51,004 nucleotides of DNA from positions 1 through 51,004 of the forward strand of contig JAMDCA010000046.1 in NCBI GenBank assembly GCA_023489435.1, given 5' to 3'. This document shows, piece by piece, positions 8,283 to 16,590 of this stretch. The position numbers and the translations under genes are program-made. The DNA is from Thermoplasmatota archaeon (GTDB taxonomy: Archaea > Thermoplasmatota > Thermoplasmata > Thermoplasmatales > Thermoplasmataceae). The notes beneath the pieces were generated by a model, which was not told the origin of the DNA, made no database searches, and saw only the letters and a program-made list of their open reading frames with translations. Each line of letters starts with the position of its first letter. Position 1 is the first letter of the stretch.

Positions 8283-8321
8283 GGGGGATTCGAACCCCCG
8301 ACCTATGGATTAAGAGCCCAT
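8283..8321 (-). pseudogene. tRNA-Lys(CUU) fragment: anticodon arm to T arm
   Basis: Read on the minus strand, 8321-8305 gives an anticodon arm (ATGGG, loop CTCTTAA, TCCAT) with anticodon CTT. A 5-base variable loop follows, then a perfect T arm (GGGGG TTCGAAT CCCCC, 8299-8283). The D arm and the 5' acceptor strand are missing: the DNA before the anticodon arm has no D-arm sequence, and no strand complementary to the bases after the T arm (ATACCTG) is present. A 3' tRNA fragment like this is the usual scar of integration by a tyrosine recombinase. A 9-bp inverted repeat (ATGGATTAA/TTAATCCAT, 8305-8330) overlaps it. Confidence 0.6.
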
Positions 8322-8379
8322 TTAATCCATTTTAATCAAATCCGGCAATCTTTTTAGCCTTTTGGGAAATGCGGATAAA

Positions 8380-9549
8380 ATGAAGGTAATGATTCTAGGT
8401 ATTGATGGCTATGTTGGCTGGCCCCTTGCTTTAAGAGAGTTAATGAAAGGAAATGAGGTTGTTGGGGTCGACAATTTCTTTACCCGCAAGAGGGTGAAGG
8501 AAGTCAGTTCACAATCCATAACACCAATACCATCCTTCCAGCAGAGACTGACCAGACTCAAGGAAAAGACTGGCAAAACAATCTCTTTCCACCAGGGAGA
8601 TGTTGCAGATCCGAAGTTTTTCCTTGAAGTCATGAAGAAAGAAAAGCCGGATGCAATAGTGCACTTGGCTGAACAGAGATCTGCACCTTATTCCATGAGG
8701 GGTCTAAGGCAGGCTACCGATACAATGGTGAAAAACATTGTCAGCACTCTTAACCTCATTTATGCAGTAAAGGACTATGTTCCAAATGCCCACATACTGA
8801 AGCTGGGCACCATGGGTGAATATGGGACTCCGAACATTGACATTCCGGAAGGCTTCTTTGACATTGAGTACAACGGCAGGAGAGATTATTTGCCATTCCC
8901 AAAACAGGCTGGTTCCTGGTACCACTGGACAAAGGTCCATGATTCAAACAACCTCATGTTTGCAAACAGACTCTGGAAACTCAAGATCACCGATGTCATG
9001 CAGGGAGTTGTTTACGGGACAAGGACAAAGGAAATAGATCAGATAGGCCTGTTTTCCAGATTTGACATTGATGAAGTCTGGGGCACAGCGCTGAACAGGT
9101 TCTGTGCACAGGCCACGGTAGGTCTTCCCATCACACCCTACGGAAAGGGCGGGCAAACAAGAGGGTTCCTTTCCCTTGAAGACAGCATTACCTGCCTGGA
9201 CCTGGCATTGAACAACCCCCCCAAGGAAGGAGAGTACAGGGTGTTTAACCAGTTCGATGAGCATTATTCGGTCAATGAACTGGCCAGCAAGGTCCAGAGC
9301 ATATATTCAGAAACATATGGAAAAACACCCGAGATCAGAAGTGTCCCCAATCCTAGGCTTGAAGCTGAGGAACACTACTATAACCCTGCACATGAGAAAC
9401 TCGCAAAGCTTGGCTACACGAAATCCAAGGAACTTGGGGATGAATTAAGGATAATTCTAAGGGACCTCAGATCATACAGAAGAAGGATTGAGAAGCTCAA
9501 GGAAGTCATAAATCCAAGAACTATCTGGAAAGACAGCCCTACGAAATAA
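8380..9549 (+). CDS. UDP-sulfoquinovose synthase (SQD1/Agl3 type)
   Basis: NAD-dependent sugar-nucleotide enzyme of the extended SDR family. SQD1/Agl3 proteins convert UDP-glucose and sulfite to UDP-sulfoquinovose; in Sulfolobus Agl3 supplies the sulfonated sugar of S-layer N-glycans. The Rossmann motif is MILGIDGYVGWPLA at the N-terminus, with VGVDNFFTRKR after strand 2. The SQD1-like LGTMGEYGTPNIDIPEGFF and the catalytic-site segment PKQAGSWYHWTKVHDSNN (Tyr-x3-Lys) follow, and the closing GQTRGFLSLEDSITCLDLAL is typical. The ATG at 8380 is preferred to a TTG at 8362. The C-terminus overlaps the convergent nucleotidyltransferase gene by 11 bases, which fits a shared pathway from UDP-glucose. 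Sulfolipid rather than glycan as product cannot be excluded. Confidence 0.88.
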   Translation: MKVMILGIDGYVGWPLALRELMKGNEVVGVDNFFTRKRVKEVSSQSITPIPSFQQRLTRLKEKTGKTISFHQGDVADPKFFLEVMKKEKPDAIVHLAEQRSAPYSMRGLRQATDTMVKNIVSTLNLIYAVKDYVPNAHILKLGTMGEYGTPNIDIPEGFFDIEYNGRRDYLPFPKQAGSWYHWTKVHDSNNLMFANRLWKLKITDVMQGVVYGTRTKEIDQIGLFSRFDIDEVWGTALNRFCAQATVGLPITPYGKGGQTRGFLSLEDSITCLDLALNNPPKEGEYRVFNQFDEHYSVNELASKVQSIYSETYGKTPEIRSVPNPRLEAEEHYYNPAHEKLAKLGYTKSKELGDELRIILRDLRSYRRRIEKLKEVINPRTIWKDSPTK

Positions 9550-10282
9550 CTTTCCCTCTGGCTTTTTCAAGGGTGGCCATTAACACATCAACATAGCTCT
9601 CGGCCTTTCCCACACTTACCCATTCTTTTCTTTCTAGAAAATCGGAAAATATGGGGCTTCCTTTCCTGATAACCCTGTCGATTGCAGGTGTAAGCTCTAT
9701 ATTTTCACTGGATGCATCTATCTCGTTGAAAATTTTTGGAGTCAACCGGTACAGGGCACATAGTGCAAAATTTGACGGCGGGTTGCGGGGTTTTTCAATC
9801 ACTCCCTTAACGACAAGATTTCCATTTTCTCGGGCAATGACGGGGCATCCGTAATTCTCAGGATTTGGAACTGGAATCAGTGCAAGGTATATACTGGACT
9901 CACTGGCAGAAACCATGTTTTTGATGGTATAATCATTGAGGACAAGTCCATCTCCTGCGTTAAGAATAAAATCATCAGTCCCGATGAAATCCTTAGCCAT
10001 GAGGACCGCATGGCCATAGCCACGCCTCTCTTCCTGTAAAAGAAGAGTGGCCTCAGGAAAATTTGATTCAAGATATTCCATGGTCCACCTGTCATCGGGT
10101 TCAACCACAACAGCGACCTCTTCGATGTCATTTCTTGCAAATTCAGTGAGAATGACATCAATTATGGGCCTCAAGGCGATCTTCCCATTCCTGATATCAT
10201 AAACGGGAAGCATTTCTTTCCTCAATTTCCCGTCCAGGCCGGATCTTGTCCCAAGTCCGGCTGCCGTAATCAGCCCCTTCAT
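9539..10282 (-). CDS. Sugar-1-phosphate nucleotidyltransferase (UDP-glucose pyrophosphorylase-like)
   Basis: Transfers a nucleotide to a sugar-1-phosphate in the cytosol. The nucleotide-binding start is MKGLITAAGLGTRSG with KLRKEMLPV (a variant of the usual G-x-G-T-R ... P-K). RGYGHAVLMAKDFIG and LNAGDGLVLND (metal Asp) follow, then the sugar-binding VKGVIEKPRNPPSN. At 247 residues it is the short, single-domain form without a left-handed beta helix. The convergent neighbour needs UDP-glucose, so glucose-1-phosphate uridylyltransferase is the likely activity, but dTDP-glucose or another sugar remains possible. Confidence 0.8.
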   Translation of the reverse strand: MKGLITAAGLGTRSGLDGKLRKEMLPVYDIRNGKIALRPIIDVILTEFARNDIEEVAVVVEPDDRWTMEYLESNFPEATLLLQEERRGYGHAVLMAKDFIGTDDFILNAGDGLVLNDYTIKNMVSASESSIYLALIPVPNPENYGCPVIARENGNLVVKGVIEKPRNPPSNFALCALYRLTPKIFNEIDASSENIELTPAIDRVIRKGSPIFSDFLERKEWVSVGKAESYVDVLMATLEKARGKVIS

Positions 10283-10373
10283 TGGGAAGAAATTAACAGG
10301 GCTATTATCTTATTTTCCATCTGTTGCGGCATCATTCGAAATGAATATATGTTGTATATACGATAACCTAGAA

Positions 10374-11645
10374 ATGGCTTCATCTCCGGCTAAGTTTTTC
10401 ACCCTCGACAGCTTCGATCTTGAGGGGAAGAGGGTATATTTGAGGGTGGACATCAACTCGCCAATCAACCCAATTTCAGGCGAAGTGATGGGGCTCAACA
10501 GATTCATGTCCCACCTGGATACAATCAGGGAACTTCACAATTCAAAACTGGTCGTGGTCGCACACCAGAGCAGGCCTGGTAAAGACGACTTTACTTCACT
10601 TAAGACCCACGCGGAACAGATGGAGAAGATCACCGGAAGGCCAATTGAGTTCATCGATTCCCTGTTTGGGTCAGAGGCCAGGAACAAAATCAGGCATATG
10701 GAAGACGGGGAGATCATTATGCTGGAAAACACCAGGTTCTACACTGAGGAAACAGATATTGATCCCATGGACGCAGAACTTGCAGAATCCACTCATTTCG
10801 TCAAGAACCTCAGTGAGCTGTTCGATTACTATGTTATTGATGCATTCCCGACCATTCACCGGGCTCAGACTTCACTTGTTGGGTTCAGGAGAATAAGGCC
10901 AAATATAGCAGGCAGGCTGATCGAAAAGGAAGTCTCCATGATAGACCGGTTCACTTTTGGCAACGACCATCCCAAACTTGCAATTCTCGCTGGCGCAAAG
11001 ATAGATGACAGCATTAACGTTTCAAGCAGTTTTCTCAAGAATGGCACAGTAGACAGCATAATTGCCGGTGGTGTGGTAGCGAATGCTTTCCTATGGGCAA
11101 AGGGCATGGATATCGGGAAGAAGAACAGAGAGTTCATCATGAAGAATAACAAGAATCATTCAGAGATCATTGATCAATGCAGGAAAATACTTGAGAAATA
11201 TCCTGGCAAACTAATGCTCCCGGATGACTTCGTCCTTAACCCCACAGGAAGGAACCTTTCAGTTAAAGACAAAGTCCCCGATGACCAGATTCTTGCGGAT
11301 ATTGGACTCAACAGCATTTCTCGTTTTGTGGAGGAAATCAGAAAATCCAGGGCAATATTCCTTAATGGCCCTATGGGAATGTACGAGATCGAAGAGTTTT
11401 CTGTGGGTACGAGGGAAATCCTGGAGGCAGTGGCCGATTCTCATGGACTGACCATTGCGGGAGGAGGGCACACATTGAATGCGCTGGAAAAGCTGAGGCT
11501 TATGGACAGGATATCACATGCTTCAACTGGCGGGGGTGCACTGATAAGCTATTTATCAGGTGAACGAATGCCTGTATTGCAGGCTCTTGAAGAGAGTCTG
11601 AACATCTTTCAGGGACAAGGTTATGGAAAACGAAGGAAAAATTAA
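10374..11645 (+). CDS. pgk: Phosphoglycerate kinase
   Basis: Glycolytic/gluconeogenic enzyme that transfers phosphate between 1,3-bisphosphoglycerate and ADP. Characteristic motifs are YLRVDINSPINP near the N-terminus, HQSRPG, ENTRFY, DAFPTIHRAQTSLVGF, LAGAKIDDS, LNGPMGMYE and the ATP-binding AGGGHTLNAL with TGGGALISYLSG. The length of about 423 residues is normal for archaeal PGK. The ATG at 10374 (MASSPAKFF) is preferred to one at 10341; an ATATAT stretch at 10345-10350 lies about 26 bases before it. The gene overlaps pfdA by 23 bases, so pgk, pfdA and ftsY are probably one transcript. Confidence 0.95.
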   Translation: MASSPAKFFTLDSFDLEGKRVYLRVDINSPINPISGEVMGLNRFMSHLDTIRELHNSKLVVVAHQSRPGKDDFTSLKTHAEQMEKITGRPIEFIDSLFGSEARNKIRHMEDGEIIMLENTRFYTEETDIDPMDAELAESTHFVKNLSELFDYYVIDAFPTIHRAQTSLVGFRRIRPNIAGRLIEKEVSMIDRFTFGNDHPKLAILAGAKIDDSINVSSSFLKNGTVDSIIAGGVVANAFLWAKGMDIGKKNREFIMKNNKNHSEIIDQCRKILEKYPGKLMLPDDFVLNPTGRNLSVKDKVPDDQILADIGLNSISRFVEEIRKSRAIFLNGPMGMYEIEEFSVGTREILEAVADSHGLTIAGGGHTLNALEKLRLMDRISHASTGGGALISYLSGERMPVLQALEESLNIFQGQGYGKRRKN

Positions 11646-12042
11646 CATTTCAGAGGAACTGGATTACCTCAGGTCGCTTATGGAGTCTCTCGATTCCCAA
11701 CTTTCAGTCCTGGTAAGGGGTATGGACGAGATCCGGAAGGCCTATGCAGTTTTGAAGGAGGAAGGCCTATCAGCATCAAAGGATGTTCGGGTTTCCATAG
11801 GAGCAGGAATTTTTGCAAAGGCAAAAATAGACTCCAAAGACAAGCTTTTTGTCCCCATCGGCTCAGATCTCTATGTGGAAGAGGATTCAATTAAGAGCAT
11901 TTCCAGGCTTGACCAGAACCTGAAGGAACTTGATTCCTCCATCCAGAATGTTCAGGGCAGGAGATCAGAGATTTCCAGCAGGTACAATTCACTTGTTTCA
12001 GTGCTCCAGCAGGCACAGGAACAGCAGAGGTCCAAGAATTGA
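11623..12042 (+). CDS. pfdA: Prefoldin alpha subunit
   Basis: Subunit of the hexameric jellyfish-shaped co-chaperone that hands unfolded proteins to the thermosome (encoded here at 24984-26612). The 139 residues show the alpha-subunit pattern: an N-terminal coiled coil (ISEELDYLRSLMESLDSQLS), a central beta hairpin region with VSIGAGIFAKAKI and LFVPIGSDLYVEE, and a C-terminal coiled coil (NLKELDSSIQNVQGRRSEIS). It starts inside the end of pgk and ends one base before ftsY; the pfdA-ftsY pairing is common in archaea. Confidence 0.92.
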   Translation: MENEGKINISEELDYLRSLMESLDSQLSVLVRGMDEIRKAYAVLKEEGLSASKDVRVSIGAGIFAKAKIDSKDKLFVPIGSDLYVEEDSIKSISRLDQNLKELDSSIQNVQGRRSEISSRYNSLVSVLQQAQEQQRSKN

Positions 12043-12043
12043 T

Positions 12044-12916
12044 ATGTTTGAATCATTCAAGAAGAAATTTGGAAAAGCGCTGAATGAAGAAAACGGCCAG
12101 GAAATAAGGAAAACAGAAATAGAGGACAACATCAGGACAATTCTTCTTGAATCTGATGTTTCATTTGATACAGCTGAACGGATTATAAGCGATCTGGAGA
12201 ATTTTATTTCAGGCAGCAAGAAGCGCGTAAGCATGAAAGATGTCAAACACGAACTGAGGGCATCTGTGGAAGAGATTCTCAGAGAAAATGAGACGGACAT
12301 TGATTTGCTCAACCCTCCAAAAAAACCGATGGTCATACTTTTCCTCGGCATAAACGGCACGGGAAAGACAACCACAGTGGCAAAAATCGCCAATTACCTT
12401 AAAGCCAACAACAAGAGGGTTGTTGTTGCAGCTTCCGATACATTCAGGGCAGGCGCAATTGAGCAACTCAGCATACTCTGCGACAGAATTGGAGTTCACC
12501 TCATAAGACACGAAACTGGGAGCGATCCAGCTTCAGTTGCATTTGACGCAATTGAGCACGCTCACGCAAGAAATCTTGACTTTGTCCTCATTGATTCTGC
12601 GGGAAGAATGCAGACAAACAAGAATCTCCTTGAAGAAATGAAGAAAATGAAAAGAGTCGCAAAACCCGACCTGACAGTTCTCGTGCTGGATGCTATGATT
12701 GGCCAGGATGCTGTCCACCAGGCTGAGACTTTTAACAAAGAGACACCATTCGACGCAGTCATTCTAACGAAACTTGATACTGATGCACGTGGAGGGGCAA
12801 TTCTCACCATATCTGACCAGTTGAAGAAGCCCATTCTGTTTGTGGGTGTTGGCCAGGAGATGGGAGATCTCCAGCCGTTTGACTACAACTGGTACCTCGA
12901 AAGAATAATGCCGTGA
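12044..12916 (+). CDS. ftsY: Signal recognition particle receptor FtsY
   Basis: GTPase that docks SRP-bound ribosomes at the membrane. An N domain of four helices (residues 1-90) leads into the G domain: FLGINGTGKTTTVAKIANYL (G1), DTFRAGAIEQL, DSAGRMQTNKNLLEEM (G3), TKLDTDARGG (G4) and GVGQEMGDLQPF. GQEMGDLQPF and the 290-residue length separate it from SRP54, which has an M domain. It has only a short charged N-terminal region (MFESFKKKFGKAL), as usual in archaea. The ATG at 12044 follows the pfdA stop by one base; an earlier in-frame ATG at 11930 lies deep in pfdA and adds non-family residues. Confidence 0.94.
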   Translation: MFESFKKKFGKALNEENGQEIRKTEIEDNIRTILLESDVSFDTAERIISDLENFISGSKKRVSMKDVKHELRASVEEILRENETDIDLLNPPKKPMVILFLGINGTGKTTTVAKIANYLKANNKRVVVAASDTFRAGAIEQLSILCDRIGVHLIRHETGSDPASVAFDAIEHAHARNLDFVLIDSAGRMQTNKNLLEEMKKMKRVAKPDLTVLVLDAMIGQDAVHQAETFNKETPFDAVILTKLDTDARGGAILTISDQLKKPILFVGVGQEMGDLQPFDYNWYLERIMP

Positions 12917-12967
12917 CCTCTTTTCATATTTCCAGGAAAGAGCACTCCCGCTTGGGATAGTTAAATC

Positions 12968-13396
12968 CTACTCCGATGTGTCCGCCTCAAATTCATTCCC
13001 ATGGTTGTCAGAGACTTCCATGGAATCAACAAATTCTGGGCCATGGGGCTTCTTCTTGAAATCATCGGAAATCGGCTTTACATCGAATTTTATTCCAACC
13101 CTCGTGTTGAGCATTTCCAGGTTCTTGCGCACCATCTGGGAGAATTTCTGGGTCTCCGCCATGAAGCGGGTTTCCCACTGTATCTGCTGCTCCAATATTT
13201 TGAGCTGGTTTTCTTGCTTTACCAGGTCTGGCATGGTCTGGCTCTCCTGTTTTGGGGAAACTGTTTCATGAGAGGCTTCGGGTTGTTCCTCTATGGTTTT
13301 CTTAACTGGTAGCTTCGCCTGGAAAAAGAAAGTGTAAAGCCACAGGAGAATGGCTATTATGGACAAAGCAAGGGCCACAATAGATACTGGATTCAT
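12968..13396 (-). CDS. Membrane-anchored coiled-coil protein
   Basis: One N-terminal transmembrane helix (VSIVALALSIIAILLWLYTF, residues 4-23) is followed by a basic stop (KLPVKK) and a polar, Glu/Gln-rich soluble part. The stretch from about 58 to 98 has a coiled-coil look (LVKQENQLKILEQQIQWETR). The tail is acidic and ends DTSE. It is probably anchored in the cell membrane with the coiled coil inside. No family was recognised. It lies 16 bases after the signal peptidase gene on the same strand and is likely co-transcribed with it. Confidence 0.6.
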   Translation of the reverse strand: MNPVSIVALALSIIAILLWLYTFFFQAKLPVKKTIEEQPEASHETVSPKQESQTMPDLVKQENQLKILEQQIQWETRFMAETQKFSQMVRKNLEMLNTRVGIKFDVKPISDDFKKKPHGPEFVDSMEVSDNHGNEFEADTSE

Positions 13397-13412
13397 GTCC
13401 TTCCATCATAAC

Positions 13413-14216
13413 CTATTTCTTATGGTTTTTCCTCTCATCCCTCTTCATGAATTTAGAATATGGGAATAATACGAGGGAAATAATGGCTAACATTGATATC
13501 CCGAGGTATTCATAGCTGAAGTTTGGCACGTCATTTGAATACTGCCAGGTACCCTGCAGCCTCATGATGTTGAGCTTTATGAGCCCGAACCATGGTATCT
13601 GGCCCTGGGCTTCACCAACTATATCAGAAGCGGTGACAGGATGCCCGATTATGCCTACATTCTCATCCGCAGCAAGATATGCCTTCATTGAGGAATTGTA
13701 AAAAAACTGGGATGCAGTGGCAAGATTGTGGTCTCCCATTGTAATGAAACCGCTCTCGTTCTTGAAACCCCCTATCTTGACGAGGAGATTGCGGTGGGCA
13801 TATCCCACATCCTTTATCAGCACATAAGACTGGGTAACTGTGATCCAGCTCTGGTTACTGGCGCCTGAAACAACAGGGTTTCCGTTTGACCAGGAAAGGT
13901 AGAACATAGCTCTGTGTATCACAACAAGGTTTTGCGGGGCATTATAGAGAATTACGTTCCCGAAGTCTCCATATGTGGAAAAACCCGTCTCCCTGCCCTG
14001 CACATATGTTACAATATTTTTCTGTGGGTCACTGACTTTCTTGACAATTACTATGTCACCGGTATTGATAACGCCAAATTCCCAGTTGTTCGAATGCTGC
14101 ATGCTTCCAGATTCAACAACCGATGCGGGTGGAAATATGCCGGAATAAATCGTAACGCCTGCTATGGCTACAATTATGACAATGACGGCAATTACTGGGG
14201 CTGATAGGACCTTCAT
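13413..14216 (-). CDS. Signal peptidase I (archaeal/SEC11 type)
   Basis: Membrane protease that removes signal peptides on the outer face of the membrane. An N-terminal helix (residues 5-25) leads to the catalytic Ser38 in VESGSMQ. His101 in VVIHRAMF takes the place of the bacterial Lys, and MGDHN (Asp162) completes the archaeal Ser-His-Asp set. A second hydrophobic helix sits at the C-terminus (LGISMLAIISLVLFPYSKF), followed by a basic tail. The insertion between Ser and His makes it longer than the minimal SEC11. A GTATAAC box at 14236-14243 lies about 24 bases before the ATG, indicating a leaderless transcript. Confidence 0.88.
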   Translation of the reverse strand: MKVLSAPVIAVIVIIVAIAGVTIYSGIFPPASVVESGSMQHSNNWEFGVINTGDIVIVKKVSDPQKNIVTYVQGRETGFSTYGDFGNVILYNAPQNLVVIHRAMFYLSWSNGNPVVSGASNQSWITVTQSYVLIKDVGYAHRNLLVKIGGFKNESGFITMGDHNLATASQFFYNSSMKAYLAADENVGIIGHPVTASDIVGEAQGQIPWFGLIKLNIMRLQGTWQYSNDVPNFSYEYLGISMLAIISLVLFPYSKFMKRDERKNHKK

Positions 14217-14294
14217 GTCAAATGGGGATATGGTTATACCCTATTATTATTGTGTAGGCTTTATCCAGCCAATTTCTCCATGCTTACATGCGCC

Positions 14295-14969
14295 TCATTT
14301 AAGTGAAGACATGATCTTCGAGAGTTCCTGTACATCAAGTTCCGTCACTATGAGCGGGATGTTTTCGACATCTGCAAGTTTTATTGCCAGGTCGTCTATC
14401 CTGTCGGGTTTGATGTAAACCACGGCTGCAGGTTTCAGTGGATGGACTCTAATGGCAATCATGGGGCTTCTTCCAAGTTTTACCTCTGTGAAGAAGATAA
14501 TTCTCTGGCTGGACCAGCCATAAAGCTTACTGTACTCTGAATAAGAGAATGAAAGGATTGCCTTAATTCCGTCTACAATCGTGTATCCGCGAATGTACCT
14601 GTTAAGTCCCACGGAAGAGTAGTTGGTACCGCTGATCAACCTTATAACGCGTTCCAGTGAAATGTCATGGTTATAGTCGCTGATGTCTATCACTGCATCT
14701 GAAGGCATGCCACTATTGTATCGCCTCAGAACCTGTCCTCCCCTCTTTAGGTCGAGCTCCACAAGCGCGTGGACAATTTTTTTGATTGAAGACACGCCCG
14801 GGGACTTTCTTCTGCCAGATTCATAATCACTGATTACTGAAGGTGAAATCTCCAGGTACTTTGCAAGATCCAATTGCGATACCTGAAACTCTTCCCGCCA
14901 TTTCCTGATAGTTTCACCAGGGTTCTCAGCAATGGTGATTTCTCCCGCAATCTTTTCCTGTATATCCAC
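14295..14969 (-). CDS. XRE-type transcriptional regulator (COG1709-like)
   Basis: DNA-binding regulator. Residues about 18-72 form a lambda-repressor-like HTH: IRKWREEFQVSQLDLAKYLE, then SPSVISDYESGRRKSPG. The remaining 150 residues are a separate alpha/beta domain with ILSFSYSEYSKLYGW, IAIRVHPLKPAAVVYIKPDR and a closing helix. The two-domain shape and length match the archaeal COG1709 group, whose ligand is unknown. The gene is read away from the divergent membrane protein at 15077, and the two starts are about 107 bases apart. Confidence 0.82.
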   Translation of the reverse strand: MDIQEKIAGEITIAENPGETIRKWREEFQVSQLDLAKYLEISPSVISDYESGRRKSPGVSSIKKIVHALVELDLKRGGQVLRRYNSGMPSDAVIDISDYNHDISLERVIRLISGTNYSSVGLNRYIRGYTIVDGIKAILSFSYSEYSKLYGWSSQRIIFFTEVKLGRSPMIAIRVHPLKPAAVVYIKPDRIDDLAIKLADVENIPLIVTELDVQELSKIMSSLK

Positions 14970-15076
14970 AAAGCAGGAATTTATCTTTGTTTAAAAATAT
15001 GTCGAGACTATCTGTCGTGAAATGCCGATTTAACATTCTAGTCAATAATAAAATACATCCGCATTATCAAAGTGCA

Positions 15077-15751
15077 ATGCACTATCCGGAGTTGGTTGAT
15101 CCAAGAGTGTTAAGGGCACGAAAAGGAGTGTCCGCTGCATTTCTGATCCTGGCTCTTGGTGCTCTGCTTGACCTGAATACATACCTTTCTGTGGTGAGCG
15201 TTTTCCTTTCCATAATTGCCATATTTTTACTTCTCGTGTTCAGGGATTATTTCTCAAGAAGGCAGAAGAGGGCAGTCTATGGGAGCATCACACTATACGT
15301 GATTATCTCATTCATAGTCATTGGCGGACTTGTTGCAGTTACTTTCACATTCATACAGGGCCTTCTGGCACAGGGCTTCTCGGTAGTTATACCTCCTCAG
15401 TACATAAACAGCGTATTCAACGAGATTTTTCCACTTCTCATACTCAATGCAGCCGCTTCAGAAGGTTTATGTTACTACCTTCTTGTAATGAGGCTCCTGC
15501 ACAGGGTCGACCATGCTATCTATATTGGCGCACTGGCTGTATCAGTAAGTCTCAGGATACTCCTGCTGGTGCTCACCCATCAGGGCTCTCTGCCAATACC
15601 TCAGCAGGTGGGCGGTTATCTTTCGCTCATCAGGACGGACTTCTACGATCCGTACCAGGCTGTGCTGTCTATTTCAGCTAGTGTGATCCTCGGATTGCTG
15701 CTCATTTATGTTGCCGCCCAGATTTCCAGGGGAAAAGTCCTCCACAATTGA
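15077..15751 (+). CDS. Membrane protein of unknown function
   Basis: About six hydrophobic segments: LILALGALLDLNTYL, VVSVFLSIIAIFLLLVF, YVIISFIVIGGLVAVTF, then helices near IFPLLILNAAASEG, AIYIGALAVSVSLRILLLVL and ILGLLLIYVAAQIS. A basic loop (FSRRQKR) lies between the second and third, pointing to the inside. No family was recognised. The ATG at 15077 (MHYPELVDP) is favoured because an ATAATAAAATAC stretch (15044-15055) lies about 26 bases upstream; an earlier in-frame ATG at 14987 adds 30 basic residues and would place this TATA inside the gene. Confidence 0.6.
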   Translation: MHYPELVDPRVLRARKGVSAAFLILALGALLDLNTYLSVVSVFLSIIAIFLLLVFRDYFSRRQKRAVYGSITLYVIISFIVIGGLVAVTFTFIQGLLAQGFSVVIPPQYINSVFNEIFPLLILNAAASEGLCYYLLVMRLLHRVDHAIYIGALAVSVSLRILLLVLTHQGSLPIPQQVGGYLSLIRTDFYDPYQAVLSISASVILGLLLIYVAAQISRGKVLHN

Positions 15752-15818
15752 AATTTAAGGAAATGTTACGATTGGGAAGATTGGCAATAATTTATCCGCT
15801 TACTGACATGAATTTTCA

Positions 15819-16172
15819 GTGGAAAGACGAATCAGAGTCATCAAAGATTATGCCAGAGAATTTGAGAATCCAATATCCATGAAGAAGGGATCGCACATCA
15901 AGGTCATAAGGAAAAATGAGGGAAGGTACAAGGAATGGTTCTGGTGCAAAAATGAAGAGGGAATCGAAGCATTTGTTCCCTCGGAAATTCTGGAAATTGA
16001 CGGCTCATCCGCTGTTTTTCTGCAGGACTATGATTCAAGGGAGCTCACAGTCTATGAGGGAGACATTTTAATTTTCATTTCTGAGATGGGTGGATGGGCA
16101 TGGGTCAAAAAGTCCTCTGGGGAGTACGGATGGGTACCCAAAGAGAATACAGAGCCATATGACTCGTTATGA
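15819..16172 (+). CDS. Tandem SH3-like domain protein
   Basis: The 117 residues form two SH3-type repeats. The first runs from about 3 to 57: VIKDYAREFENPISMKKGSH, then IKVIRKNEGRYKEWFWCKN and AFVPSEILEI. The second runs from about 62 to 114: VFLQDYDSRELTVYEGDILI, then GGWAWVKKSSGEYGWVPKEN. Both show the SH3 order (ALYDY-like strand, RT-loop acidic residues, Trp-containing n-Src edge, G-W-V-P). Such proteins probably bind a protein partner; no enzyme function is expected. The start is a GTG about 28 bases after TAATTTAT (15788-15795). SH3-like domains are not common as stand-alone tandem proteins in archaea. Confidence 0.7.
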   Translation: MERRIRVIKDYAREFENPISMKKGSHIKVIRKNEGRYKEWFWCKNEEGIEAFVPSEILEIDGSSAVFLQDYDSRELTVYEGDILIFISEMGGWAWVKKSSGEYGWVPKENTEPYDSL

Positions 16173-16235
16173 GCTCATTTTCTCATTTTTATGCATTACC
16201 AATACTCTTAGGTACGGGTCTCCCCATGATAATTT

Positions 16236-16418
16236 ATGGTAGAGTTTATCCAGAAGGAAAGAGGTTATGTTTCAGGTTTCAGAGATGGTAAAATGGAGCA
16301 GTTGAGGACAGATATTTCCCTCATTCGGGAACTTGCTGTTGAGGCAAGTAACTTCGAGGATTTCAAGCTCCGCCTCAGGGACCAGATTAAAAAAATGGAC
16401 AGGAAGAGCTGGTTCTGA
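16236..16418 (+). CDS. Small charged helical protein
   Basis: Sixty residues, mostly helical by composition, with LRTDISLIRELAVEASNFED in the middle and a basic end (QIKKMDRKSW). It follows the SH3 protein by 64 bases on the same strand, so a shared transcript is possible. No family was recognised. Support is the codon-like composition and the context, so confidence is modest. Confidence 0.45.
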   Translation: MVEFIQKERGYVSGFRDGKMEQLRTDISLIRELAVEASNFEDFKLRLRDQIKKMDRKSWF

Positions 16419-16590
16419 TCAGTATATCCACTTTAATGGTCATTTAGTGAATAAATTATTTACGTCAGTATAATTTACAAACGTTTTTTATTGATTTTGG
16501 CATATCTACCGAATCCAAGATTTGATCTGGTTCTTGTAGTATGGGAACCTTGCCGCAGATGAGAAAATCTTCGAGTTCGAGTGAAAATAA

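Noticed and set aside
8253-8357. Short ORF reading GGFEPPTYGLRA
   Set aside because: This is the well-known false translation across the antisense of a tRNA T arm and anticodon arm.
8340-8400. Complete intron-containing tRNA-Lys
   Set aside because: No D arm and no 5' acceptor strand matching the bases after the T arm were found upstream on the minus strand.
11930-12043. N-terminal extension of FtsY
   Set aside because: It lies inside pfdA in another frame; the ATG at 12044 begins the FtsY homology and follows the pfdA stop by one base.
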